Source of the DNA: Thermoplasmata archaeon
GTDB lineage: Archaea > Thermoplasmatota > E2 > DHVEG-1
Assembly (NCBI GenBank): GCA_020054475.1
Contig: JAHWGJ010000001.1
Coordinates: forward strand, 1-64,000
Length of the DNA: 64,000 nucleotides
Direction of reading: 5' to 3'
Shown here: in pieces, positions 18,159 to 26,623 of the stretch
Position numbering within the stretch: position 1 is the first letter of the stretch
Layout of the letters: each line of letters opens with the position of its first letter
The notes under the pieces: generated by a model
Database searches by the model: none
What the model was told of the DNA's origin: nothing
The model's input: only the letters and a program-made list of their open reading frames with translations
Made by a program: the position numbers and the translations under genes

Positions 18159-18680
18159 ATGGTTGAAAAAGTAAAATATTCAGTTCTAAAAAAGATTGAT
18201 AGTATTGAAATTCGAAAATATCCGGAAATATTACTAGCATTAGTTGAGGGGTTAAATGGTGATAGGGCTTTTGGATTGCTTTTTAATTTTATATCTGGAA
18301 ATAATAAAGTAAATGAAAAGATAAAGATGACTGCTCCAGTTATTAATTCTGAAAAAATTAAAATGACTTCACCTGTAATATCAAAGGGAGATTATATTGC
18401 TTTTATTATGCCTTCCATATATGATAATAATAGTATTCCTATGCCTCTTGATCCAAATATTAAAATAAAGATTGAACCTGAGCGTAAATTAGCTGTAATA
18501 AGATTTAGTGGATATTCAACTTATAATAAAATACAGAAATATGAAGATAAACTTATGATGTTGTTAAAAGAAAATAATATTAAAACAAAGGGTAATCCTT
18601 TACTTATGCGGTATAATAGCCCTTTTGCCCCTCCATTTATTAGGAGAAATGAGGTTGGAATAGAAGTTGAAATTGATTAA
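18159..18680 (+). CDS. SOUL heme-binding family protein
   Basis: 173 residues. Family marks: YSVLKKIDSIEIRKYPE at the start, the paired K-I-x-M-T-x-P-V motif (EKIKMTAPVI and EKIKMTSPVI), YIAFIMPSIY, and the ending LMRYNSPFAPPFIRRNEVGI. SOUL proteins bind heme or tetrapyrroles in the cytosol; their job in archaea is poorly known. The next gene (DUF2834) starts inside its last codons, so both are probably co-translated. No Shine-Dalgarno; likely leaderless. Confidence 0.9.
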   Translation: MVEKVKYSVLKKIDSIEIRKYPEILLALVEGLNGDRAFGLLFNFISGNNKVNEKIKMTAPVINSEKIKMTSPVISKGDYIAFIMPSIYDNNSIPMPLDPNIKIKIEPERKLAVIRFSGYSTYNKIQKYEDKLMMLLKENNIKTKGNPLLMRYNSPFAPPFIRRNEVGIEVEID

Positions 18681-19008
18681 AATTAAATATGTATATTTTA
18701 TCTTATGTATTTTTGGAATTTTATTGCCTTATTCTCAATTAATTCCAATTTTAATTGAGGGTAATTTTAGTTTGCATTTGATGATGAATCAGCTTTTTAT
18801 TAATAGAGTTAGTACTTTATTTGCTCTTGATTTATTTATTACAGCTACTGTTTTTATTGTTTTTGCATTATATGAGGGTTTTAAATTTAAAATTAAGTAT
18901 TTATGGTTGCCTTTTATTGCTACTATTCTTGTTAGGGCTTCTTTAGGTTTTCCTTTATTTTTATATTTAAGAGAAATAAGTTTAGAAAAAAATAATGATA
19001 ATAATTAA
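18667..19008 (+). CDS. DUF2834-like membrane protein
   Basis: 113 residues, three hydrophobic segments (about 5-28, 46-68, 76-98). The F-x-x-x-L-F...D-L-x-x-T-x-x-V-F centre (STLFALDLFITATVFIVFAL) and the ending SLGFPLFLYLRE match the DUF2834 pattern. Start is TTG overlapping the SOUL gene by 14 nt. No known function; the pairing with a heme-binding protein may be meaningful. Confidence 0.7.
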   Translation: MKLIKIKYVYFILCIFGILLPYSQLIPILIEGNFSLHLMMNQLFINRVSTLFALDLFITATVFIVFALYEGFKFKIKYLWLPFIATILVRASLGFPLFLYLREISLEKNNDNN

Positions 19009-19039
19009 AATTTAAGTGTAATATTATTTGGAGAAAAAT

Positions 19040-20023
19040 ATGGTTAAATCATTTATTAAGCCAAATATAGTAATAAGTAGATGCATAGAATTTGATAAAT
19101 GTAGATATAATGCTCAAATAATTAGTAGTGATTTTGTTAAAAAATTAAAACCTCATTTTAATTTTATTGCAGTTTGTCCTGAAGTTGAAATTGGGTTGGG
19201 TATACCTCGCTCTGCCGTTAGAGTAGTTTTAAACAATAAAAAGAAACAATTGATTCAACCTGAAACGAATAAAAATTTTACTGAAGAAATGAATGAGTTT
19301 TGTATAGATTTTTTAAACCATATTGAGAATATTGATGGTTTTATTTTAAAATCAAGGTCTCCTTCTTGTGGTATAAAAGATGTTAGGATTTATCCCAAAT
19401 CAGAGAAAACTGCTCCTATTTACAGAGAATCTGGTTTTTTGGGGGAACATGTATTAAAATTTTTTACTAATTCTTCAATAGAAGATGAAGCTAGATTAAG
19501 AAATCCTGCAATTAGAGAACATTTTCTAAGAAAAATATATACAATGAGTAGTTTTAGAAAAGTAATTAAATCTAGTGATATAAATGAATTAATAAAATTT
19601 CATAGTGAAAACAAGTTTTTATTATTGTCCTATGGTCAGAAATATTTGAAAAAACTTGGACAGATTGTTGCAAATAATAAAAAACAGTCTTTAAAAACAA
19701 TTCTGGAAGAGTATGAACAAAATCTGTATTTGGCTTTTAATAAAGGTGCAAGATGTACCAATAATATCAATGTTCTTCAACATACTTTTGGTTATGTTTC
19801 AAACAATTTAAATTCTGATGAGAAAAAAATGTTTATAGATAGTATAACCGATTTTAGGAATGGGCGGATATCTCTAAGTGTTCCATTAAATTTAATTAAA
19901 TCATGGGTTTTAAGATTTGATGTTGAATATTTAAGGAATCAAACATTTTTTGAACCTTATCCGCTTGAATTATTGGACGCTAATGCGATAAGCATTTGTT
20001 CATTAAGGGAATATTGGCAATGA
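19040..20023 (+). CDS. DUF523-DUF1722 fusion protein
   Basis: Start set at the ATG at 19040 behind TTGGAG; 327 residues. The DUF523 half (about 1-150) has VISRCIEFDKCRYNAQ, FIAVCPEVEIGLGIPR and LKSRSPSCGIKDV, whose conserved Cys could bind a metal or cluster. The DUF1722 half (about 185-315) is helical, with GQKYLKKLG and HTFGYVS. This fusion is well known beside photolyase genes in other prokaryotes; here it overlaps a UV endonuclease instead. A DNA-repair or light-linked role is inferred from that context. Confidence 0.85.
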   Translation: MVKSFIKPNIVISRCIEFDKCRYNAQIISSDFVKKLKPHFNFIAVCPEVEIGLGIPRSAVRVVLNNKKKQLIQPETNKNFTEEMNEFCIDFLNHIENIDGFILKSRSPSCGIKDVRIYPKSEKTAPIYRESGFLGEHVLKFFTNSSIEDEARLRNPAIREHFLRKIYTMSSFRKVIKSSDINELIKFHSENKFLLLSYGQKYLKKLGQIVANNKKQSLKTILEEYEQNLYLAFNKGARCTNNINVLQHTFGYVSNNLNSDEKKMFIDSITDFRNGRISLSVPLNLIKSWVLRFDVEYLRNQTFFEPYPLELLDANAISICSLREYWQ

Positions 20024-20922
20024 AAATTGGATATCCGTGTATTAACTGGTCAATTGGTTGTAAAGGTAATAGAACTTTTCGTTTGAAATCATATTCTGAA
20101 GAGAGATTAATTGAAACAGTTGAAAATAATTTAAATTGTCTTGAGAAAATTCTTGAGTTTAATGTTAAAAATAATATTCTTTTTTTTAGAATTTCTTCTG
20201 ATTTGATTCCTTTTGCCTCTCATCCAATATGTAGTTTTAATTGGCAGAGTTATTTCAAGAAAAAATTTGAAAAAATTGGTAAAATCATTTTAAATAATAA
20301 TATTAGAATTTCTATGCATCCTGATCAGTTTATTGTATTAAATTCTAAGGATAATACAGTGGTAGAAAGAAGTATTGCTGAGTTAGATTATCATACTCAA
20401 ATTCTAGATTTTATGAGATTAAAATACAATGCAAAAATTCAATTACATATTGGCGGTGGTTATGGAGATAAAAATACTAGTTTAGATAGATTTGTAAATG
20501 TTTATGATAACCTTGATGATAATATTAAATCGAGACTTGTTATTGAAAATGATGATAATATTTACATGTTAAATGATTGTTTATTTATATCAGAAAAAAT
20601 TCATATTCCAATTTTATTTGATTATTTCCATCATCTTATTTACAATGATAACGAAAATATTGATTATTGTTTAAAATCAATATTAAAAACATGGGATAAA
20701 AAAGATGGAATTCCAATGATTGACTATAGTTCACAGAGGATAGGTAAAAAAAGTGGTAGTCATGCTGAAAGTTTAGATATTCAAGATTTTAAGAATTTTA
20801 TTGAACTTTCAAAATCCTATGATTTTGATATTATGCTTGAAATAAAAGATAAAGAAAAAAGTGCAATTAAAGCGGTTAAAATGGTTGAAAATGATATTAG
20901 ATTTAAAAATAATCAATTATGA
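20020..20922 (+). CDS. uvsE: UV damage endonuclease UvsE/UVDE
   Basis: Start placed at ATG 20020, which overlaps the upstream TGA (ATGA), the usual sign of coupling; 300 residues. TIM-barrel nuclease that nicks DNA 5' to UV photoproducts using a metal cluster. Motifs: GYPCINWS start, FFRISSDLIPFASHP, RISMHPDQFIVL, IQLHIGGGYGDK, RLVIENDD, PILFDYFHH, PMIDYSSQR, GSHAESL and MLEIKDKEKSAI, all standard metal-ligand loops. Together with the DUF523-DUF1722 gene it forms a two-gene UV-repair unit. Confidence 0.93.
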   Translation: MKIGYPCINWSIGCKGNRTFRLKSYSEERLIETVENNLNCLEKILEFNVKNNILFFRISSDLIPFASHPICSFNWQSYFKKKFEKIGKIILNNNIRISMHPDQFIVLNSKDNTVVERSIAELDYHTQILDFMRLKYNAKIQLHIGGGYGDKNTSLDRFVNVYDNLDDNIKSRLVIENDDNIYMLNDCLFISEKIHIPILFDYFHHLIYNDNENIDYCLKSILKTWDKKDGIPMIDYSSQRIGKKSGSHAESLDIQDFKNFIELSKSYDFDIMLEIKDKEKSAIKAVKMVENDIRFKNNQL

Positions 20923-21038
20923 GAGAAATTGTATAAATTGTAGTATCAAAGCACAAAAGAGTATGTTATCTTTTAACTTTGCGTATTAATTTTCTCATTT
21001 TTTATTTTCGTTTTGTATAAAGAAATATTACTAATAAA

Positions 21039-21353
21039 TTAAAATATATAATAATATTTTATATCAACTATCCTTCTTATTTTACATTTCTTTTTATTTT
21101 GACAAATATAATATAATATTGCAATTATTGTACTTATCAGAAATGCTAAGATTCCCATCATGAAGGTATTGGATATTTGAAAAAAATAGTATATAATTGA
21201 AAAAATAATCAATATAATTCCAAATAGTATATAGCCAATGAATAGAGTATTTCCAAGAATTGAAGATTCTTCTATAAATTTAATCATTGGTTTTGAAAAT
21301 TCACTTTTATTTTTTATTTTTGATTCTTTATTATTTTTTTGTTTTTTATCCAT
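21039..21353 (-). CDS. Small two-helix membrane protein
   Basis: 104 residues: a Lys/Asn-rich cytosolic head, two membrane helices (about 34-58 and 64-87), and a basic tail (CQNKKKCKIRRIVDIKYYYI). Follows the 247-residue membrane protein on the same strand with a 58-nt gap, so a shared transcript is possible. Unknown family. Confidence 0.5.
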   Translation of the reverse strand: MDKKQKNNKESKIKNKSEFSKPMIKFIEESSILGNTLFIGYILFGIILIIFSIIYYFFQISNTFMMGILAFLISTIIAILYYICQNKKKCKIRRIVDIKYYYIF

Positions 21354-21411
21354 AATTAAAAAATTTATATGTTCTTTAACATATTAACATTTTTGTAGAA
21401 TTCAATTAATC

Positions 21412-22155
21412 TTATTTTATTATTTCAATTGAAGCTTCAGTATCAAATGGATTAGTCCTTATTGATAGTGAGAATAAATATGGGTAATTATTTTTTAGAT
21501 GTTGCATATAATTTAACCATTGTATTACTATATGTTTGTAACATCTTTCTATATCGATTTTTATATGATTTCTATCAGTTTCAATTAATTTAGATATGTT
21601 TTTCCTGTATTCTAATTCTTCATATAGGTGAAAAACTGTTCTTAATAACTCTGTAAAAGATTCGTGTTCATATAATATTGGATTTTCTAATAATCTTGTT
21701 AGGAAATCTCCTTGAGATATAATAAATTTTTTAAGATTAATTAGATCTATTTTTTGAATATCAATTGTATATTTCTGTTTTTTTAGTAATTTTGATATTT
21801 CAATAAAATTATTATTTTCCCATTTTTGATCTATTATCAACATTTTTTTTATTTTGTTTAAATTTGGATCTGCATCTGAAAATATTGTAAGAAGTTTTAC
21901 TCCTAAAACACTAAAAAATACCCCGATTAACATATTTAATTTTTCTAATTTTTCTTGTTTCTCTTTTCTGTTTAAAAGACTATGTATTACTATGCTAACA
22001 AGCAATATTTCAAAAAATACGAATGCTATATCTCCAATTAAATAAATAAAAATATGATGAGGATCTCTAAATATTAAAAAATGTATAAAATAAACAAATA
22101 TTGAAAGAATAATCAATAAAATTCCAAGTAAAATTTGCCATCTAATTATTTTCAT
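21412..22155 (-). CDS. Membrane-anchored protein of unknown function
   Basis: 247 residues. Two N-terminal helices (about 7-30 and 36-60) and a cytosolic helical domain of about 180 residues with KLLTIFSDADPNLNKI, FLTRLLENPILYEHESF-TELLRTVFHLYEEL and a C-terminal IQWLNYMQHLKNNYPYLFSL. This arrangement recurs in archaeal membrane proteins whose role is not known. No catalytic motif. Confidence 0.6.
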   Translation of the reverse strand: MKIIRWQILLGILLIILSIFVYFIHFLIFRDPHHIFIYLIGDIAFVFFEILLVSIVIHSLLNRKEKQEKLEKLNMLIGVFFSVLGVKLLTIFSDADPNLNKIKKMLIIDQKWENNNFIEISKLLKKQKYTIDIQKIDLINLKKFIISQGDFLTRLLENPILYEHESFTELLRTVFHLYEELEYRKNISKLIETDRNHIKIDIERCYKHIVIQWLNYMQHLKNNYPYLFSLSIRTNPFDTEASIEIIK

Positions 22156-22291
22156 TTTATCACTTTAATATTATATTAATATATTTTATTTATATTTGCA
22201 AAATAAATTTTTTATGTGTTGTGACACTTTAATATAATAGTAAAACCATATATTATTCATTTATAATATTAATCTTTGGGGGTTTTCATTT

Positions 22292-23209
22292 ATGATTATA
22301 ACATATATATTACAAATGTTAAAACTTACTCGTGCTCATATTGGTATTGCTGTTCTACCTTCATTTTGGCTGGGTTCTCTTTTTGCATTAGTTTTAGGAT
22401 TTGATTTTAATCTTATAATTTTTCTTTGGGGTTTTCTAATTATTTTTTTAATCTATGCTTCTGCTTCATACATAAATGATTATTATGATTTTGAAGCTGA
22501 TAAACATAATAGACAATTTGGGTTTTCTGGTGGTAGTGGAGTTTTATTGAAATATCCCGAATTAAGAAATATTACAAAATGGTTAGCTTTTATGTTTATT
22601 ATTTTTTCTTTATTATTAACTATTATTTTAGCTTTAACAACATTTATTCCTATTTGGTCAGTTGGTTTTATCGCTATTGGAGGTTTTTTTTCTTGGTTTT
22701 ATTCTGCACCACCCATACGTTTTTCTTATAGAGGGTTGAGTGAATTTCCTCATTTTATCGCAGGTCTTATGAATGCTGGCTGGGGTTATTTATTGATTAC
22801 CGGAACAATTGATCTTTCTCTTGTGATTTTTGCTATTCCTTTGTCTTTACATCTATTGAATGTAATTCTCATATTTGAAATACCTGATAAAGAAGCTGAT
22901 ATTAATGGTGGAAAAAAGAATTTTATTGTCAATAGAGGTCGACAAAATAGTTTCTTACTGATTAGCATTATTTTTTGGATTACAACAATTTATTTCTTAG
23001 TTCTTGCAATAATTGGATGGTTTGCTGGTAATATCAATTTTTGGTTTTTATCTTTATTGTCAATACTACCTTCCATAATTTCAACTTATATCTATTTTAA
23101 AAAACCGGTTGAGCAGAAACTAGCAACTAAATATGCTATTAGGACGGCAGTGTCTTTATTTTCAATTTCAATTTTAATATCAATTTATTTTATATATCTT
23201 CAGTTTTAA
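22292..23209 (+). CDS. UbiA family prenyltransferase
   Basis: 305 residues, about 8-9 membrane helices. The first Asp-rich motif is NDYYDFEADK in the MenA/UbiA position, and the second is DKEADINGGKKNFIV. It attaches a prenyl chain to an acceptor within the membrane. GGGGG lies 12 nt before ATG. The second motif with N-G-G-K resembles MenA-like 1,4-dihydroxy-2-naphthoate prenyltransferases, but no quinone genes adjoin, so the acceptor stays open. Differs from the second UbiA at 32 kb. Confidence 0.85.
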   Translation: MIITYILQMLKLTRAHIGIAVLPSFWLGSLFALVLGFDFNLIIFLWGFLIIFLIYASASYINDYYDFEADKHNRQFGFSGGSGVLLKYPELRNITKWLAFMFIIFSLLLTIILALTTFIPIWSVGFIAIGGFFSWFYSAPPIRFSYRGLSEFPHFIAGLMNAGWGYLLITGTIDLSLVIFAIPLSLHLLNVILIFEIPDKEADINGGKKNFIVNRGRQNSFLLISIIFWITTIYFLVLAIIGWFAGNINFWFLSLLSILPSIISTYIYFKKPVEQKLATKYAIRTAVSLFSISILISIYFIYLQF

Positions 23210-23213
23210 ATTT

Positions 23214-24128
23214 TTACATTGGTCTTAATGTTCCTGCAAATACTTGCCATGCTAGAGCTGATTTTGCTATTAAACTTAGGACTATATACATTTTTTCCCC
23301 ATATAAATAATCCTTCCATTTTCCAATTTTTTTGTATTGTAAAAACATGTTTATTGCAAATAAGTTGAAAAATATTGCTATTGTTATGAAGATTGCAATT
23401 ACAAAATCAGGTACTGACTCAGCTGTTATTAATGGTATAAAAACAACAATCCAGGGCACAAATCCTGAGATACATCCAATAATGTATGAGGTCCAATTGG
23501 TTTTATCTGTTGTTTGATTATGAATTTCCATCATTAAACCCATTAAATTCATTACAGCTGTTAGTGTGAATAATGCAATTAATGTTCCAATATCATAAAT
23601 TGTAACAAGCATAGCTATTATAAATAGCATTAGAGAAGCGCTAAATGAATATTCATACCATCTAGCTGGGTTTATATGTTTTTTCAAATTATTTACATAC
23701 CATTTGTATAAAATAGTCGATATTAGAAAATGAGCTATTGCAGACATAAATAAAAATAATGCTACCATGGGGCCTATTCTAAGTTCAATTAATGTCTCTG
23801 AAATAGGAGAAATAGTTTGAGTTATTGCATCAAATACAGGGTGTGAGTATGTAATAGGCAGAGTAAATTCGTTACTTAATATTAGCATTAATAAACCCTG
23901 AAATAAGTGTAAAAAACCCATAATTATGTTAAATAATCTTAATTTTTTAAAACAAGAATCACCTAAATCAGTAAAACAATCTATTTTTTTTGTTTCTTTT
24001 ATTTTACCAAATTTGAAAGTCCCGTATGTTTTACAATTTGGGCATGTAACATATATTTTTTCTCCAATATTTCCAGTTATATTAAATTGATGTTTACAAT
24101 TTGGACAGCTAATTTTTTTTTCAATCAT
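23214..24128 (-). CDS. Zinc-ribbon membrane protein
   Basis: Start taken at the internal ATG (MIEKKISCPNC); an ATG four codons upstream is also possible. About 304 residues. The N-terminal zinc ribbon (SCPNCKHQFNITGN...TCPNCKTYGTFKF) is followed by about 6-7 membrane helices (from ~66). The hydrophobic core with FLHLFQGLLMLIL, WYEYSFSASLMLFIIAMLV and IGCISGFVPWIVVFIPLI resembles heliorhodopsin-like seven-helix layouts (R-x-x-E-Y-S motif), but the retinal-binding Lys in the last helix is not obvious. The ribbon is paralogous to that on the ABC ATPase at 35 kb. Convergent with UbiA (4-nt gap). Confidence 0.65.
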   Translation of the reverse strand: MIEKKISCPNCKHQFNITGNIGEKIYVTCPNCKTYGTFKFGKIKETKKIDCFTDLGDSCFKKLRLFNIIMGFLHLFQGLLMLILSNEFTLPITYSHPVFDAITQTISPISETLIELRIGPMVALFLFMSAIAHFLISTILYKWYVNNLKKHINPARWYEYSFSASLMLFIIAMLVTIYDIGTLIALFTLTAVMNLMGLMMEIHNQTTDKTNWTSYIIGCISGFVPWIVVFIPLITAESVPDFVIAIFITIAIFFNLFAINMFLQYKKIGKWKDYLYGEKMYIVLSLIAKSALAWQVFAGTLRPM

Positions 24129-24333
24129 ATATAATACCATCTTTAATTACAAAAATTATATTTTTCTATTTTTGATATTTTAGTTAATATTTAAGGATAT
24201 CGGAATTATCATTTAATTTAAAAAAAAATTAAAATTTATAATTTATTTATTACTTTATCTTATAATAGAAAATTTTATAATAACTATAGTTATTTATAAT
24301 AATTATATTATAAATAATTTTGGGGGTTTAAAA

Positions 24334-25863
24334 ATTAAAAAATTAATACCTTTAATTGTTGGATTTCTTATATTAATTCCAATTACAATTGGAACTAATT
24401 CATATCAAGATTCTAATATTGAGATAGGTGAAGTTTCAGGTGGTTTTGGTAAAATACAAATTGAGATTAAAAATAATGGGCAAAATGAAATTAATGATAT
24501 TGAATGGGAAATTTTTGTCACCGGTGGATTATTACAAAATATTGATAAATCTAATTCAGGTGTAATTGATTCAATAGATAGTGGTGATAGTGTATTTATT
24601 TCATCTAATTTTTTAATCGGTTTTGGAGACATTAAAATTTGGATAATTGTAGATGATGTAGAAAAAATAGTTAATGGTTATCTTATTTTATTCTTTGCAA
24701 ATATTTTTCCAGATAAAACTATTGATTTTATAACTATTGCAGATGGTTTAACTTCCCCTGTTGCAATGGCACATTCGGGCGATAATACAAATAGGTTATT
24801 TATTGCTGATCAAATAGGGAAAATATATGTTATTGAAAATGATGAGTTCATATCTGAACCTTTTCTTGATATTACAAATAAAGTAGTTTCTTTAGATACT
24901 GTTTATGATGAGAGAGGTTTATTGGGACTTGCTTTTCATCCAAATTTTGAGAATAATGGTAGATTTTTTGTTTATTATAGCTCTGAAAAAACTGCTGAAA
25001 ATATTAATCATGAAAGTATACTTTCAGAGTTTAGTATATCTGATGAAAATCCAAATTTAGCTGATCCAGATTCTGAAAGAGTTATATTTAGAGTTAATCA
25101 ACCTGAAGCTAATCATAATGGCGGTCAACTTGTCTTTGGAAAAGATGGATATCTTTACATTGGTTTAGGTGATGGAGGTGGTGCAGGTGATGTTCATGGA
25201 ACAATTGGAAATGGTCAGGATATCAATACACCTCTTGGTTCAATTTTAAGAATAGATGTTGACGTTGGGGATCCTTATAGTATTCCTTCTGATAATCCGT
25301 TTGTTGGAAATGAGGGGCTTGATGAGATTTATGCTTGGGGTTTTCGAAATCCTTGGAAGTTTTCATTTGATAGAGAGACAGATTATCTTTTTGTTGCTGA
25401 TGTTGGTCAGGATAATTGGGAGGAGATTGACATTGTTGAAAAGGGAATTAATTATGGTTGGCGTATTATGGAGGGTTATAATCCTTATGATCTTGATTTA
25501 GCTGATCAACTTGATATTGATATTGAAACTCTTGGAAAACCTATTCATGAGTATAGTCATGATGTTGGAAAATCTATTACTGGAGGGTTCATCTATAGGG
25601 GGTTACAATCTGAGGAAATGTTTGGTAAGTATATTTTTGCTGATTGGAGTACTAGTTTTGTTAGATCGGATGGAAAAATATACTTCCTGGAGGAATCTGA
25701 ACCTGATAATTGGGAGAGATATGAATTGATTCCATCTGGCGCATTTAATCGTTTTATATTATCTCTTGGGGAAGATGAGCAGGGAGAAATATATATACTT
25801 AGTAAAACAGTATTAGGACCTTCTGGTAATTCAGGTGATGTTAGACGTATAATTTTTAATTAG
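24334..25863 (+). CDS. Secreted glucose/sorbosone dehydrogenase-like protein (ATT start)
   Basis: The ORF track begins at Met 24766, but the frame is open back to an ATT at 24334 that lies 7 nt after GGGGG, and this added part begins with a signal peptide (KKLIPLIVGFLILIPITIG). Full length about 509 residues. Residues ~25-130 form a CARDB-like beta domain (GKIQIEIKNNGQNEINDIEW). Residues ~135-509 form a six-blade propeller of the GSDH/HHIP class: LGLAFHPNFENNGRFFVYY, NHNGGQLVFGKDGYLYIGLG, IYAWGFRNPWKFSFD, NYGWRIMEGYNPY. Such propellers can use PQQ to oxidise sugars outside the cell. PQQ dependence cannot be read from sequence. Confidence 0.88.
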   Translation: MKKLIPLIVGFLILIPITIGTNSYQDSNIEIGEVSGGFGKIQIEIKNNGQNEINDIEWEIFVTGGLLQNIDKSNSGVIDSIDSGDSVFISSNFLIGFGDIKIWIIVDDVEKIVNGYLILFFANIFPDKTIDFITIADGLTSPVAMAHSGDNTNRLFIADQIGKIYVIENDEFISEPFLDITNKVVSLDTVYDERGLLGLAFHPNFENNGRFFVYYSSEKTAENINHESILSEFSISDENPNLADPDSERVIFRVNQPEANHNGGQLVFGKDGYLYIGLGDGGGAGDVHGTIGNGQDINTPLGSILRIDVDVGDPYSIPSDNPFVGNEGLDEIYAWGFRNPWKFSFDRETDYLFVADVGQDNWEEIDIVEKGINYGWRIMEGYNPYDLDLADQLDIDIETLGKPIHEYSHDVGKSITGGFIYRGLQSEEMFGKYIFADWSTSFVRSDGKIYFLEESEPDNWERYELIPSGAFNRFILSLGEDEQGEIYILSKTVLGPSGNSGDVRRIIFN

Positions 25864-25878
25864 GAGGAAAAAAAAAAT

Positions 25879-26613
25879 ATGAAAATTGTAAAATATTTGT
25901 TTGTTGTAATTATGCTTGTGACAACGCCCTTTTTTGGATTTAGTGTACTTGCCCATCCACCTATTGATCTGAGTTTAGAATATGAAATTGATACTGGTAA
26001 TTTAATTGTGACAATTACTCATGAAACTCCCGCCCCTGATTTACATTATGTTAATAGGGTTGATATTAAGATAAATGATGTTTTATTTTTATCTCAGGAT
26101 TATACTAGTCAGTCAACTAATGATGTCTTCAGTTACTTCTATAATATTGATTCATCCTTTGGTGATGTGATTATGGTTACTGCGTATTGTAATATTCAAG
26201 GTTCAATAACTAGGACAATTACAATAGAAGATCCAAATCAAGATAATCCACCTGAGATTGAGATTAAAAATCCTATAAAAGGTTATTTTCATTTTTCTGG
26301 AATTAAACTTTTTGCCACTTATCTTGATTTGATTTATGATACAATGGGTTTTGGAGGATTTAGAGTTAAACCTGTTCAGGCAAGAATAACAGATGATATT
26401 GATAGTCCTGAAGATTTAATTGTAACCCTTTATGTAAACGATATTAAAGAAAGAGATATGGTTTATAATGAGGAATCTGAATTATTTGAAGGTAAATGGA
26501 TAGGACCCGATTTAGGTGTATTTACAATGAAAATAACAGCTGAAGATTCTTCAGGCAATATTGGAATTGCTGAAATGGAAGTATGGTATTTCTGCTTCAT
26601 TCCAGAAAATTAA
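25879..26613 (+). CDS. Secreted Ig-like protein in operon with the sugar dehydrogenase
   Basis: 244 residues: signal peptide (VVIMLVTTPFFGFSVLA), a first domain with a desulfoferrodoxin-like or blue-copper-like feel (HPPIDLSLEYEIDTGNLIVTITHETPAPDLHYVNRVDI), then a second Ig-like domain (PPEIEIKNPIKGYFHFSGI...TDDIDSPEDLIVTLYVNDI). Starts 15 nt after the dehydrogenase stop behind GGAGG, so co-transcribed. The C-terminal domain type, carrying the N-P-x-x-G-Y-x-H-x-S-G-I signature, is frequent in secreted archaeal proteins. Function unknown; a partner of the propeller enzyme is possible. Confidence 0.7.
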   Translation: MKIVKYLFVVIMLVTTPFFGFSVLAHPPIDLSLEYEIDTGNLIVTITHETPAPDLHYVNRVDIKINDVLFLSQDYTSQSTNDVFSYFYNIDSSFGDVIMVTAYCNIQGSITRTITIEDPNQDNPPEIEIKNPIKGYFHFSGIKLFATYLDLIYDTMGFGGFRVKPVQARITDDIDSPEDLIVTLYVNDIKERDMVYNEESELFEGKWIGPDLGVFTMKITAEDSSGNIGIAEMEVWYFCFIPEN

Positions 26614-26623
26614 ATAGAAATAA

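Noticed and set aside
20937-21038. Terminator of the uvsE unit
   Set aside because: Only a loose T-rich stretch is present; no convincing stem could be drawn.
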